Origin: Hymenobacter aranciens
Lineage (GTDB): Bacteria; Bacteroidota; Bacteroidia; Cytophagales; Hymenobacteraceae
NCBI RefSeq assembly: GCF_030580865.1
Contig: NZ_JAUQSY010000025.1
Span: forward strand, 1 to 56,801
Length of the DNA stretch: 56,801 nt
Direction: 5' to 3'
Both the position numbers and the translations under genes were made by a program. The notes under the pieces are model-generated. The model was not told where the DNA came from. It saw only the letters and a program-made list of their open reading frames with translations, and did no database searches. Shown one piece after another: positions 27,601 to 37,241 of the stretch. Position 1 is the stretch's first letter. Each line of letters starts with the position of its first letter.

Positions 27601-30600
27601 CAACGCACCACGCTCATCACCACAAATTGCAAGTGCGCATTGGGGCGTAAACTGGCGACGCGATACGGGTTATCGGCCTGGGTAAGCCAGGCCAAAGCGG
27701 TATCGAATGTGTCTGTACCAGTGTTCCCCAGCGTTGGGAAGATGATGCGCCCAGCATTAGGGACACCAGCGGTAGCTATTCGAGTGTAGTCATACACTAA
27801 GCGGAAATAGCGCAATGCCTCTTCATAATTCCGGCTACGGCTTAATTCCGTTGCCAGGAGCACTGGCAGACTATAGTAGCCCTCGTTCACCAGATTGCTC
27901 ACGAAACCGGCAGTATTCAACCCAGTGAGAGCAGCTAACGCAGTACGACGCTCATTAAGCGTATCCGGTGACAAGGCATTAAGCAGCGAGGGTAAAACAG
28001 GCAGCGGCTGGTGCAGAGTGCTATAGCTTCCAGCAGCGCGTTTAATAGTAGTCTGCCCTATTGAGCCAAAGTTACCTGGTGCATAGGTTGCGAGAACCTC
28101 GTAGGGAGTATAGGCGCTAGCGGTTGGGCTAGCAGTATAGCCACTGCGCAGCAGCGGCCCGACGTATGCGTAGTAGGCGGTCCTAATATCGGTGATAGCA
28201 GCAGCAGTACTGACTACTGTGTTGCTCGTACCCATAGACACATGAGGGGCGTTCGAATAGAGTGCTATCTTATGAGTAGCATTTCCCACCCGGCTAGAGC
28301 CTGATGTTATATGATTAAAGTAGATTTCTACCGAAAAACTCTGAATGCGCGACAGTTGACCAAGGGAATTAGCCTGTGTTGCTACTTCGGTGATGCGGCT
28401 ACCGACTGGGACTAACTGATTTTCAAGTGTAATACGTTGGTTGGGACCATCACTGGTAATCACACCATTGTCAGTAAAAGAAAACGTGTTACGCCTCAGA
28501 AGTTCTCTTATAGCACCAGTGAAAAATAAATCATAAAATACTGGATACAAATTCGTAGCGCTCGGAAACAAGTTTTTAATGTGTATGTATATGGCTGCAG
28601 GAGTAGCGGATGGTAGTTGCAGTTGACTGCTGACAATCGGCTTAGGCGATTCTTCAGTCAAGTCTATGGAAAATGTAGTAAAAAAATTGCTTGAGTATTG
28701 GCTAATTTGTAAGCCGGAACTATAAAACACCTGGGTGATACTGGTCCTCACACAGGACAGTAATTGTATTTTTGCTATCAGGTAGAACGGCTGGGTCCTT
28801 TCATAGCCAACACCTGTTCCTTGGGCATCAAGAGCTACCGAGAAAAGGTCAACATTATAGATAGGCCCTACTACTTCACCCACTCTATACCCTTCCGGAT
28901 TATCGATAGTGGAGTCTGATGTGTTGAATGAAAAGGGGAAAGGAGCCTCCGTAAAAAGGGCTTCGCGGTAATTCCGGATACCCGTAACGATAGGTGGCCA
29001 GGTTTCATCAATGCCGCCGGCAACCAGGGTGTTGTTAGCCTCCAGCGCTCCTTCCCCACTTACTGCCAAGGTGGTGTACTCATCGTCCCAGGTAAGCGTT
29101 TTCAGGTTCAGGCGCTGAAAGGCTAGGGATAATACCGTTGGCGTAGCAGAAATCGTGGTTTTTTGTTCTTCGCGAAGAAGCACAAAAAGATACGCGTACC
29201 GCTCTCCCGCACCCGTTTGATAAGTGGCTGCTCCCGCAAGGCTTTCAATTTTAGCTTCGCCAGGCAGACGAAGCCAGTTAAAAGACTTTTCCGTTGGCAG
29301 AGCATCCGCTAACTGGTACATATTAGCGTATGCCGCGCGACTGGCCGACACCGCGAATTGCAGGCTTACTGGCTGCTGGGTAGTCGTGGTTAGTAACCCT
29401 TCGACTCTGCTTGCTTCCAGACTGGTTTGCAAGGACGCACCTACTCTAAGCGAAGCAACCTCCGTAAGATACAGGTTATATTCTTCCACGTAGCGGGCCG
29501 CATTTGCTGGCGTAACCGTGGGCCGTTGCCGAATATTACCAGCGATTTGCTGAAACATTGGTGTCTGCCCTATCCGCAACGTTGGCAACAGCACGTTTTG
29601 TGGATACAGGTACAAGAACATGAGCGAACGCCAGCGCTCATAGCTACCTAGCCACTGCCAGTCGTTTTCAAAGCTGCTGAAGGAATTAGTCAGCGTCAAG
29701 CCTGGTATTGCTGCCACTAGCCCACTGCGTTGCGCGAAGAACAGGCGTTGCATGATATCGATGCCCTGTGCTACCCGGGTTGTGTGCTGGCAGCAGGCAA
29801 TTTTGAAGTCCAGCAGATACTTTGCGCTCAGACTCTCCGCCTTGGCTTCCCGAGAGGCCGTTACGCTCGGTTGGGTCACCTTATAGTCCAGCAGTACGTC
29901 CCGTAGCAAAGGCAGGTACTGGTCTTCTATGCTCTTAACCGCTTGCTGTTGAATATCGGCGGTGGCTTGAGCCTGTTCGAAACGGGTTGCGAGGTTACGC
30001 TGCCACTGCCGCCGCTCACGGGCCGCGCTCCGCCACGGTAGGCTTGTCAGGGGAACAGGCTCGGTTTGCGGCTCATGAAAATACAGCGGATTGAGATACA
30101 CTCCCTGTGCTACTTCTTCCCTTTGCCAATCAGCATACTGACGGATTTTCTTCACCTGCACCAGTAAATGCAGGAGTGCTGGCAATTGGTCAGCATTGGC
30201 GGCACCTACTTGGTCGATGAGCAAGTCCAAGGCTGCGCCAGTCAAATTCAGTCGTAGCAAAACAGCCGCTACGTCCACATTTTTGTGCAGCTGCCGATAC
30301 AATTCCTCCAGAGCAGGCCAGGAAGTGCCGATTTGTGAGGCAACCAGCGCCTGATGGGTTTGCGCAGGATTTAACCAGGCGGCATGCAACTCATCATACC
30401 AATCGTTGACTTGCTTTGCCCTACGATTATATAATTCGAATGCCGGGTTTAAGAACGGCATTACTGCTGGTGGAGTAAGCGGCGGGCTCAATACATTGCG
30501 ACTCCTCTCCCCAGCCTGCCGGAAATCCCCTGCCACTAATTGGTCGGGGTCGATAAGGGGGCGTTGCGCAGCTTGGCGTAGAGCAGCAACCCACTTCGTG

Positions 30601-33600
30601 CGAGTAACCACCGAGGCGCGCCACTTGATTAGCCGATGTTTGCGAGTGCGGTAGAGAACGGTGAACGGGTCAGAAGCAACAGATTCCGGGGCACTATGCT
30701 CAACCTGCAGCCATGAAACGTCCTCTACTCCTAGCGCGTCCTCCATTCGGTAGGGCACTTGATAAGCAATGACGCGCTTCCATCCCAATGCTAGAATACC
30801 AGCCATTTCCAGCCAGAGCGCGTCGGATGGTGTCGTTAACATTTGGCTGCGCAATGCCATCAGGCGTTCCGCTTCCGCTGGTCTCAGTGCCAACGTTTGA
30901 GAAAAGAATAGTACGGCAGCGTCGTGCGCAGGGCTAGTGGCATCCTGGTAAGCAATCCACTGGTTCTCCAAAGACACGCTTGGTAGGCTGCCCACTACGG
31001 TAGGATTAGCCCGATAGGCGTACTCTACCATGGTGTCAGCACGTAGGGAAAGGTCATCAATACCTACCCCACTAGCTGCGATAGCCGCCTGCTTCTTTTG
31101 GAGCTGGGTTTTGCGAGTTCCCCATAACCGGGCCGCTTCATCACCGAAAGTGCCAGGGTCGGGCAATTCCAGCGGCGTACTTTCATCAGGGTCAATACGT
31201 GGGATATCAACAGCCGCAATGCCGAACTCATCAGCCCTTATTTTATCCCAGATACCTTCTTGTGGCTCATGAATTGTCGTCTGAAACCACTTGCCGCTAA
31301 TAGTGATACCATGAGCAGCTTCTTCGTCAGCCCATACCTGAGCAAACGTTTTTTTAAAGGTCTGTCGCAGAATTTCGAAGGCTTCCTGTTCTTCGGCTGC
31401 TGTAAGGGCGGTCGTCGGCGTACCGGTCTCGCTCTTCTTCCAAAGCGCATATAAGCGGTCGAAAGCAGTCCGTGTTAACCCTAATTCCTTCAGCGCAGCG
31501 GTGGCACCATTTACCAACGCAACATCAGCGGCTTGCAGGTTTGCCTGGATGCGAGTAATTAGCCCGGACCCTGGGAGACTGGCATAATCACTGGGCGTTA
31601 CTTTCCAGGCTTGTTTTGGATAGGTAGTTGCGTTGTTCCAAGCGGGATACGTTCTCGAATTAGGGTCAGTCAGGCTGTCCATCAAGGCCCCAAGATAGTC
31701 TACCGCTTGTTCTTGAAACGATTGGCTATCTAGAAAAGATAGCCGGTGCTGCCAGATGCGATAAGCTGGATTACCAGGTGCGCCCAACAGAGGCATTGGT
31801 GCTACTGGCCGGAAATCATCTGGTCCTAGTACGTCAGGGTCGATGATAAAAGGCAGGTCACTGTTCCATTGTTGAACTGGAGCAACTAATTCCGCATCCG
31901 CTTGCTGCCATTCCGCAGCAAGCGTTTGCATGCGCCAAGCAGTTATAGCTGGCAAAAGCGATACCTGAAATGTTGTATCAGCGGCCGTGACTGGATTCAA
32001 CGTGATAACCACCGAACCTTTTAGGTTGCTGCTGTGCTGCGGGTAGAGGATAGCCGTGAATTTGTTGACCGTGCTACCTCCGGTGGCAACAGTGCCGGCA
32101 GCTACAAAAGTGCCTCGGGCGACGACAGTATCCTCTGACTTTTCATCCTTGTAAACGACAACCTTGTGTCTAGGGGAAGGCCGGATGTCGATTTGTATCT
32201 CTACGAAGAGTGTCCCATCCTGCCCAGTATTGAGCGCCCAGTGTAACTCCTGAAAACTCCAACGGACAAGCTGAACTGCCGATACAGCACTAGTGAGTAA
32301 GCTACCCGTCGATAAGGGGTCACGGGCAGTGCTGGCTAAGCCAAATATCTGCTCTAAGTCGTCCTCAATTGTATCTAAAGGCCGAGTATTAACCAATGCA
32401 CCAGCTCCAAATCGGTCCTTCAGCGTGTTGAAGGCCGATACCGGAAGCTGCAGCCGCTTGGCCAATGATATCCGGGCAGCAATAGCCTCATCATTAGTGC
32501 CTAGAAAAACTCCCTGTAACTCTTTGGTACTGGTGCCACTGCTTTGGAGCAGGGCTTCTAGCACGGCACCCACGTAGCTTTTTCCATCGGCGAATGTCAG
32601 GGCTCGCCCAGGGGTAAGCCGAGTGCGCCAATACTTCTGGATGACTTCAATAGCTAAGCGATACTGGCAGACTTTCTCTTCGGCGTGCTGGCAACTCACG
32701 GCCAAGTCGCATAGCGATTGCAAGAACGTGGTTTGCAGGAAATCAGGGCTAACTTTTTGACCAGCAATAACTGTACGAAGATTGGTTTCCGCATACTTCA
32801 ACAAAGCGGCAAGGTAAGCTGTGGGGCCTACTGCGCTACGGCATGCCGCACAATCGCATTGCTGTCCTGCCTGATAAGAGGTAGGAAGAGCTGGGGTAGC
32901 TGGGTTAAATTGCGGATTGACAGCCCCTGTGAATGGTTCATATTGAAACTTTTCAGCGGCAGGGGGCGAAAGCTCCCCGGTAGTATCGTCATCCAGCAGG
33001 GCTATTGTCTCGCCATAGGAGGCGTTTTCGGCGGCAGTAAATAACCCTATTGCTTGTGTCAGAGCATCTACCGCTACGGCTTGCTCGTAGAATGAAGCGG
33101 TCTGCAACCGCAACGTATCGCTTAGAGGTCCGGCATTTTCAGCAACGAGCAACTGCACCAGTTCCTCTCTGGACACGCTGGTTAGCAGCTGCTGCGGAGA
33201 AAAAAAACCTTTATCCAGAAGACGCTCGTTGAATTTTGAATCGGTTGAGACAACCTCGAATTGCGCTAACCCATCTAGACGACGGGCGGCCATGTGTTCA
33301 GTCGGCTCCGTTAAACTAAGTCCGTCTTGATTGAGCAAACCGCCTACCCGTCGGATATCGGCTAGCTCAACAATACCTTTATCGTTTAGATAAGCCTTTG
33401 AATCAGCCGACAATAACGCATACTCATCCAGAGCCTGCACTTGCTCGGATAGCAGGAGTGGTAGGTCATTTGATAAATCGCTGATTATGCCTAGCGGAAA
33501 ACTATCCCCTGGTTGCCACTGATAAGGAATTGATACGTGCGGCGGCGAATCAAATGACTGCCCTGGGGCGAACAGATGGAGCTTACCCTTTATAAGCAGT

Positions 33601-34757
33601 GGCGTTATCTTGTCCTGGCTGTCTATTTGATAAATCAGGCGCAGACGCATGGGAAAACTGCCATCTGAGGAAGTGTAAAGCTCCCCTAATATGATTTCCT
33701 CTGTCTCACTTAGTATTTGGGTAAGGCGAATTCCAGCATTATATATCGGCTTGGCTTCTAATCCAGTCAAAAAAGCCCATACGAGCAGTTCAGGCGCAGG
33801 TGAAGGCTGTTCCGCCTTGCTACTTGCTTCATAGTCTGCCAAAAAACTAATGATACTGCTTTGAAATGCCTGGGCTAAAGCGTAAGTAAATGGATGATTC
33901 GACGTAAGACTTTGGCTTAGCTCGGCCACCAGCGTTTCTGGATTCGCCGCATTATCTGCTAGCCGTTGTATCGCCGTAGCAGTTTGACCGGGAGCGAGTA
34001 GCTCTAGCAAAGCTTGAACCCCGCTTTGCTCAAAAGGCACTTTGCTGAGATACGTGCTTAGGGTAAGCGCTGGCGTGTAATTCTCCTCAATAACCTGAGC
34101 TGCCAATTCCCCTAGTTGCTGAATGGCAAACGTCAAGTAAAACGTATTGCTGATAGGCGAAATTTGTAGAGCAAGCTTATTGAGTGGCATAAGTGCCACA
34201 TCATGTAGTGAAGCAAATGAACTGCTTGACTGAATTAGTCCGAGCAGCTGGGCAAAATTCTCGTGTGCGGGCTCGCCAATAGCTGCATAAAAAGCAGCTA
34301 AGCGCTCCTCTTGGTCAAGTATTACTTGACCGCGTGTTTGTAGTGCTTGTAATGCTAACTGCCAGCGCGTTGCAAAAGCTACAGGGTCTTTTGACTGATA
34401 TAACAACTCCGCTGCATCATCGCTAACGCTACTGTTACGAAATTGCTCATAACTGATACCAGCTTTATCTAGACTTGCAACATAAGAGACAGCGAATGGC
34501 TGTTCTGGTAGAGAAAAGCTATCGATAAACTCTTGTTTGGTAACTGCTGACTCTCCGTGTTCTTGAAGAAATGAAAACCAAGCTTCCGTAAGAGTTGAAT
34601 TATTCTTCGTCAGGACATAACTAGGCAAAGGCTCAAGCGCTAGAAACTGCATGAACGTCAGTGGCTGACCTTGTTCAGCAAAATAATTTCGCACGAACAG
34701 TGCTACACTCTGTAATGATTCGGGAAGAGCGGCAATGAACGTTGACCAGGTTACCAT
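24669..34757 (-). CDS. TcA-type toxin-complex pore-forming subunit
   Basis: 3362 aa from the ATG at 34757; an in-frame ATG 47 codons upstream gives an unlikely leader. The CDCAACRSAVGPTAYLAALL motif matches the VRP1/TcA helical shell signature. The neuraminidase-like part has GSYERWRSLMFLYLYPQNVL. The region around TLEKRDSEAYNLLKARQDIA and AELYDWMSQVLESAYSYFLQ matches the alpha-helical pore domain. The end (PFEGTGVDVPW, then FTTIADVLITLEYTA) is the TcB-binding domain typical of TcA. Five TcA subunits form a bell-shaped channel that binds target cells, inserts at pH shifts and injects the TcC tip. At over 3300 aa it is larger than most TcA (about 2500), with added middle sequence. No TcA paralogue is present. 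Confidence 0.92.
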   Translation of the reverse strand: MVTWSTFIAALPESLQSVALFVRNYFAEQGQPLTFMQFLALEPLPSYVLTKNNSTLTEAWFSFLQEHGESAVTKQEFIDSFSLPEQPFAVSYVASLDKAGISYEQFRNSSVSDDAAELLYQSKDPVAFATRWQLALQALQTRGQVILDQEERLAAFYAAIGEPAHENFAQLLGLIQSSSSFASLHDVALMPLNKLALQISPISNTFYLTFAIQQLGELAAQVIEENYTPALTLSTYLSKVPFEQSGVQALLELLAPGQTATAIQRLADNAANPETLVAELSQSLTSNHPFTYALAQAFQSSIISFLADYEASSKAEQPSPAPELLVWAFLTGLEAKPIYNAGIRLTQILSETEEIILGELYTSSDGSFPMRLRLIYQIDSQDKITPLLIKGKLHLFAPGQSFDSPPHVSIPYQWQPGDSFPLGIISDLSNDLPLLLSEQVQALDEYALLSADSKAYLNDKGIVELADIRRVGGLLNQDGLSLTEPTEHMAARRLDGLAQFEVVSTDSKFNERLLDKGFFSPQQLLTSVSREELVQLLVAENAGPLSDTLRLQTASFYEQAVAVDALTQAIGLFTAAENASYGETIALLDDDTTGELSPPAAEKFQYEPFTGAVNPQFNPATPALPTSYQAGQQCDCAACRSAVGPTAYLAALLKYAETNLRTVIAGQKVSPDFLQTTFLQSLCDLAVSCQHAEEKVCQYRLAIEVIQKYWRTRLTPGRALTFADGKSYVGAVLEALLQSSGTSTKELQGVFLGTNDEAIAARISLAKRLQLPVSAFNTLKDRFGAGALVNTRPLDTIEDDLEQIFGLASTARDPLSTGSLLTSAVSAVQLVRWSFQELHWALNTGQDGTLFVEIQIDIRPSPRHKVVVYKDEKSEDTVVARGTFVAAGTVATGGSTVNKFTAILYPQHSSNLKGSVVITLNPVTAADTTFQVSLLPAITAWRMQTLAAEWQQADAELVAPVQQWNSDLPFIIDPDVLGPDDFRPVAPMPLLGAPGNPAYRIWQHRLSFLDSQSFQEQAVDYLGALMDSLTDPNSRTYPAWNNATTYPKQAWKVTPSDYASLPGSGLITRIQANLQAADVALVNGATAALKELGLTRTAFDRLYALWKKSETGTPTTALTAAEEQEAFEILRQTFKKTFAQVWADEEAAHGITISGKWFQTTIHEPQEGIWDKIRADEFGIAAVDIPRIDPDESTPLELPDPGTFGDEAARLWGTRKTQLQKKQAAIAASGVGIDDLSLRADTMVEYAYRANPTVVGSLPSVSLENQWIAYQDATSPAHDAAVLFFSQTLALRPAEAERLMALRSQMLTTPSDALWLEMAGILALGWKRVIAYQVPYRMEDALGVEDVSWLQVEHSAPESVASDPFTVLYRTRKHRLIKWRASVVTRTKWVAALRQAAQRPLIDPDQLVAGDFRQAGERSRNVLSPPLTPPAVMPFLNPAFELYNRRAKQVNDWYDELHAAWLNPAQTHQALVASQIGTSWPALEELYRQLHKNVDVAAVLLRLNLTGAALDLLIDQVGAANADQLPALLHLLVQVKKIRQYADWQREEVAQGVYLNPLYFHEPQTEPVPLTSLPWRSAARERRQWQRNLATRFEQAQATADIQQQAVKSIEDQYLPLLRDVLLDYKVTQPSVTASREAKAESLSAKYLLDFKIACCQHTTRVAQGIDIMQRLFFAQRSGLVAAIPGLTLTNSFSSFENDWQWLGSYERWRSLMFLYLYPQNVLLPTLRIGQTPMFQQIAGNIRQRPTVTPANAARYVEEYNLYLTEVASLRVGASLQTSLEASRVEGLLTTTTQQPVSLQFAVSASRAAYANMYQLADALPTEKSFNWLRLPGEAKIESLAGAATYQTGAGERYAYLFVLLREEQKTTISATPTVLSLAFQRLNLKTLTWDDEYTTLAVSGEGALEANNTLVAGGIDETWPPIVTGIRNYREALFTEAPFPFSFNTSDSTIDNPEGYRVGEVVGPIYNVDLFSVALDAQGTGVGYERTQPFYLIAKIQLLSCVRTSITQVFYSSGLQISQYSSNFFTTFSIDLTEESPKPIVSSQLQLPSATPAAIYIHIKNLFPSATNLYPVFYDLFFTGAIRELLRRNTFSFTDNGVITSDGPNQRITLENQLVPVGSRITEVATQANSLGQLSRIQSFSVEIYFNHITSGSSRVGNATHKIALYSNAPHVSMGTSNTVVSTAAAITDIRTAYYAYVGPLLRSGYTASPTASAYTPYEVLATYAPGNFGSIGQTTIKRAAGSYSTLHQPLPVLPSLLNALSPDTLNERRTALAALTGLNTAGFVSNLVNEGYYSLPVLLATELSRSRNYEEALRYFRLVYDYTRIATAGVPNAGRIIFPTLGNTGTDTFDTALAWLTQADNPYRVASLRPNAHLQFVVMSVVRCLLAYADSEFTRDTVESVSRARSLYELALKPLRQDILSFDVQDCYAILNQLDVLVVPAWAAEWQAMKDLLAAVNQRQVILNILEQQTINDTPRLGIIQLFSQARGDGSWATQFNAAWTLINADLGALIGKYETLCDTQGSTDSAMALPTQQRPGLPTTTQTDASSQMLAKQVQERFMALAKQIELARQVEEQTNVSNYSWLARKVEGNFEDGVVYPPELQLQLALRTTRPFVPFYNASFCVPTNPVPYALLLQAELNLYKIRTCRNIAGLQRELDPYAAPTDTTSGMPVIGANGQLSTSGRLVVPATQYRYVYIIERARQLVALAQQAESSLLSTLEKRDSEAYNLLKARQDIAVNKASVQLQNLRTKEAEDSIDLAELQLQRSELMENQYTEWLDQGIIQFEQDLLDAISSENTYSIIQTSLNAAASAIGVVATAAYGKESLAGVYQAASMWAAVAGIGVANARADIQIAQFRATNERRMQEWAFLRNQASKDIEIGQQQIHLSEDRMRIVGQEKRISELQLDHAEVLLNFLTTKFTSAELYDWMSQVLESAYSYFLQQATATARTAELQLAFERQEVPAGMVQEDYWTPPADSSSVMDPSAVSAAVDRKGLTGSIRLLQDLTRLDQYAFETNRRKLQLTKTVSLAQDFPTEFVRFRETGVLPFAIPQTRFDQDFPGHYLRIIRRVRTSVIALVPPTDGIKAKLSTAGNSRVVVGGTPFQTLTLPRPAESVSLTSPINATGLFELEQQANELLYPFEGTGVDVPWVFSLQPAANGNLDFTTIADVLITLEYTALESYDYGQQVVKGMEAERQQMVAFSFRNRFADQWYDLHHAADLALDDRYVARFSITAADLPTNLREVTIRSVSIYLDAPLDDEFTDRSGLDISLSRSGSGNAVVPSRTNQYGLISTRTGAGNGPLATGNARALISLINTLPTGDWELNVGFTPALKARFDQGKVNDLYLILEVEGTAPTYTLV

Positions 34758-35000
34758 GACAGATGCGATAAAAGGAGTAAGGATTACAGAAGCACAGAAG
34801 TAGGCCTCAACGTGGCTGGCATGGGCTTTTGTTAAAGTCCGTATTTTCCAGAGAAGTTGCTGACAGTAATTCGTGAGCAAGTAACGACTTTTTCTCAACA
34901 GTAGTATGTCGGTTCGAAAAATATATTTGGCAGGCTAGAAACAATGAAGCTGGACCGCAGAGCGGCTACGATGAAATCAGGAATTTTAGAGCGGATAGAG

Positions 35001-35023
35001 TTTGATAAGCTTTCCTTATCAAA
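35001..35023. other. dif-like inverted repeat upstream of the recombinase
   Basis: TTTGATAAG (35001-35009) and CTTATCAAA (35015-35023) are perfect 9-bp arms around a 5-bp spacer, CTTTC. Tyrosine recombinases bind such arms and cut around a 5-8 bp spacer. Its place 76 bp before the recombinase start suggests either the recombination site or an operator. No second copy was noticed elsewhere in the window. Confidence 0.45.
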
Positions 35024-35045
35024 CCTTATTTAATCAATTTGGGGG

Positions 35046-35053
35046 TACCTTTG
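35046..35053 (+). promoter_or_regulatory. -7 box of the recombinase gene
   Basis: TACCTTTG matches TAnnTTTG exactly, 46 bp before the GTG start. A TTTG at 35038 is too near to be the -33 element. Another exact box, TATATTTG at 34922-34929, lies further upstream. Confidence 0.45.
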
Positions 35054-35099
35054 CGAACTGCCCGTTGCGGGAGGATTACACCTTATAGTATAGGTCGCC

Positions 35100-36068
35100 G
35101 TGGACTCCCTACCTGTTGCCCCCACTGAAACGCCGGCGTCGTTCCTGCCCGCCCACCTCACCGAGCCCGCCAGCCGCTACGTCGAAGCCGGCCTGCGCGG
35201 GGCCCCCAACACCCAGCGCGCCTACGCCGGCGACTGGCGCCGCTTCACGGCTTGGTGCCAGCTGCACCAGCTGGCCCCGCTGCCGGCCAGCGTCGACGCG
35301 CTGGCCGGCTTCCTCACCGAGCTGGCCGAGGCCGGCAAGAAGGTGGCCACCGTGCAGCGCCACGCCGCGGCCATCGCTAAGGCCCACGAACTGGCCAGCG
35401 CGGCCTCGCCCACGGCCGACTCGAAAATCAAGGTCCTGCTCAAGGGCATCGCCCGGGAGAAAAAGACCCGCATCCAGCAGGCCCCGGCTTTTTCGCTGGC
35501 CAGCTTCAAGCGCACTATCCGGGGTATCGATGACGCGACCCTGGCCGGATTGCGCGACCGGGCCTTACTGCTGCTGGGGTTTACGGGAGCGTTCCGCCGG
35601 GCCGAGCTGGCGGCGCTGAATATCGAGGACCTGCGCTTCGACGAGGAAGGACTGATTATTAACTTCGACCAGAGCAAGACCAACCAGACCGGCCAAGCCG
35701 ATGAAAAGGCGGTATACTATTCACCCGAGCTGGCCACCTGCCCCATCCGCTCGCTGCAGGCCTGGCTGCGGGCTAGTGCCCCGGACCGGACGACGGGAGC
35801 GGTATTCGTGTCCTTGCGCAAGGGCCAGCGGCTCACCGAGCGGCGGCTCACACCCGAGCACATCAACTTGATTACGCGACGCTATCTGGGGGGCGACTAT
35901 ACGGCCCACTCGCTACGGGCGTCGTTCGTGACCGTAGCCAAGCTCAACGGGGCCGACGACTCGGAAATTATGAATCAGACCAAGCACAAGACCAGCGGGA
36001 TGATTCGCCGCTACACCCGCCTCGATAATGTCCGCCAGCACAATGCCGGCAAGAAACTGGGATTGTAG
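35100..36068 (+). CDS. Tyrosine recombinase (XerC/XerD-like integrase)
   Basis: 322 aa from a GTG. Residues about 20-120 are a SAM-like core-binding domain (TQRAYAGDWRRFTAWC). The catalytic domain has Arg167 in GAFRRAELAAL, the H-x-x-R pair His270/Arg273 in TAHSLRASF, His296 in KHKTSGM and nucleophile Tyr305 in IRRYTR. All expected catalytic residues are present, so it should be active. On a plasmid it would resolve dimers or integrate and excise a cassette. It separates the Tc island from the defence block and is convergent with the nucleosidase operon. A perfect inverted repeat lies upstream. Confidence 0.9.
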   Translation: MDSLPVAPTETPASFLPAHLTEPASRYVEAGLRGAPNTQRAYAGDWRRFTAWCQLHQLAPLPASVDALAGFLTELAEAGKKVATVQRHAAAIAKAHELASAASPTADSKIKVLLKGIAREKKTRIQQAPAFSLASFKRTIRGIDDATLAGLRDRALLLLGFTGAFRRAELAALNIEDLRFDEEGLIINFDQSKTNQTGQADEKAVYYSPELATCPIRSLQAWLRASAPDRTTGAVFVSLRKGQRLTERRLTPEHINLITRRYLGGDYTAHSLRASFVTVAKLNGADDSEIMNQTKHKTSGMIRRYTRLDNVRQHNAGKKLGL

Positions 36069-36069
36069 A

Positions 36070-36085
36070 TTTCACAAAAGTGAAA
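36070..36085. terminator. Short hairpin between convergent genes
   Basis: TTTCAC-AAAA-GTGAAA is a perfect 6-bp stem starting directly after the recombinase stop and 44 bp before the nucleosidase-gene stop on the other strand. It is AT-rich and short, so at best a weak bidirectional terminator. Confidence 0.35.
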
Positions 36086-36128
36086 GTCAGCTCCAGCTTT
36101 TCCCCGCATCCCAATAGTTTCGCAAATT

Positions 36129-37235
36129 TTATACTACACTAATATCTTGGCAGAATTTCTTAATTGCTGGATTGCTACTAAAATCCTCCCGAACCGCCTT
36201 CAAAAGTGACTCTATTGTGATGTCGCCCGCTCCGCCTTGAGCCAAACGCTCCAGTGCCGCAAACCACTGACTCTCGACGGAGCTGCTGTTGCTCAAAAAC
36301 CCCACTTTGCCGCCAGCCCGCTTCCAAGCTCCGCTGCTTTCGGTGGGGCCTGCTTCGTACAATTCGGCCAGAACCTTTGCTACCCGGTGCCGCCACCCGG
36401 CGTTATCGAGCGGAGGGGTAGCAGCCGGCACAAAGGCCGCCGTAACAACGGCATGGGTTTCTATTGCCAGACTCTTTGCATTTTCAGGTTGGGGGAACGT
36501 CTTGGCCAGCTCAACTAGCATTCCCGCTAGAAACGTTGCCGCGTTGCGGGCCGCCAACGGTTGGCTGCCGCCGGCATCGGCGGCAGCTTTGTCTTCCAGC
36601 AAATCAGAAATGCCCCGAATTACAATGCCTTTTTTATGATGGGCGTGTATCGGCGCCAAAAAGCCGAAGCCTTCCATCTCAACCGCCAGGGCCTGGCTTA
36701 CGGCCTGATTGATTAGCTCATACGTAGCCGAGCGCTCGGAGGCCACTACTTTTTCTCCTGCTGCAATGGGCTTGACTTCGGCCTTAAAAGTGCCGAGTCC
36801 ATCGTCTATTCTATGCTGCCAGGAAGCCTCGCGGGCTATCGACTTCGCCAACGCCGTCAGTTCGTAGTTGGCGGGATAAGTGCTTAGGCGAGGCTTGTAA
36901 ACGTCACCGGCTTTGCCGCCCTCGTAATGAATCACTTCCGAGGAAATAACGACATCGCCGATAGCGACGTCCTTTAGCCCTCCCGCTACGCCCACGAAGA
37001 AAATGTATTCGGGCTGGAAGAAAGTCAGTGCTCTTTCCGTTTCCTGCGCAGCATTCACGTTCCCAGCACCCGCCTCTACCACGGCTACCGAAAAATTGCG
37101 GGTCCCCGCCGCAAACGTGCCTCGCTTGTATATAGCTCCCGTTACATGCCTGACGGACTCGGTGTCCGAAAGGAGCCGCGCTACGGCGTTAAATTCCAGG
37201 GCCAGCGCGGTGATAATAAGTAGGTCGGTTTTCAT
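36129..37235 (-). CDS. Purine-nucleosidase-fold effector with C-terminal EAD1-like domain
   Basis: 368 aa. Residues 1-245 are a PNP/MTA-SAH-nucleosidase fold: LLIITALALEFNAV, FFVGVAGGLKDVAIGDVV (phosphorylase-family loop), AVEMEGFGFLAPI and RGISDLLEDK with the likely general-acid Asp. Residues about 280-368 (YEAGPTESSGAWKRAGGKVG, then SLLKAVREDFSSNP) match, residue by residue, the C-terminus of the next gene upstream. This is an effector-associated domain (EAD1-like) that should bind its twin. PNP-fold proteins act as immune effectors that split ATP or other purine nucleotides, so this is the likely killing enzyme of the operon. It is the last gene, 6 bp after the previous stop. Substrate is inferred. 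Confidence 0.85.
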   Translation of the reverse strand: MKTDLLIITALALEFNAVARLLSDTESVRHVTGAIYKRGTFAAGTRNFSVAVVEAGAGNVNAAQETERALTFFQPEYIFFVGVAGGLKDVAIGDVVISSEVIHYEGGKAGDVYKPRLSTYPANYELTALAKSIAREASWQHRIDDGLGTFKAEVKPIAAGEKVVASERSATYELINQAVSQALAVEMEGFGFLAPIHAHHKKGIVIRGISDLLEDKAAADAGGSQPLAARNAATFLAGMLVELAKTFPQPENAKSLAIETHAVVTAAFVPAATPPLDNAGWRHRVAKVLAELYEAGPTESSGAWKRAGGKVGFLSNSSSVESQWFAALERLAQGGAGDITIESLLKAVREDFSSNPAIKKFCQDISVV

Positions 37236-37241
37236 TTTGGG

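Noticed and set aside
16536..34757. Contractile injection system (eCIS/T6SS)
   Set aside because: TcA and TcB-TcC explain the locus; no sheath, tube, spike or AAA ATPase genes are seen.
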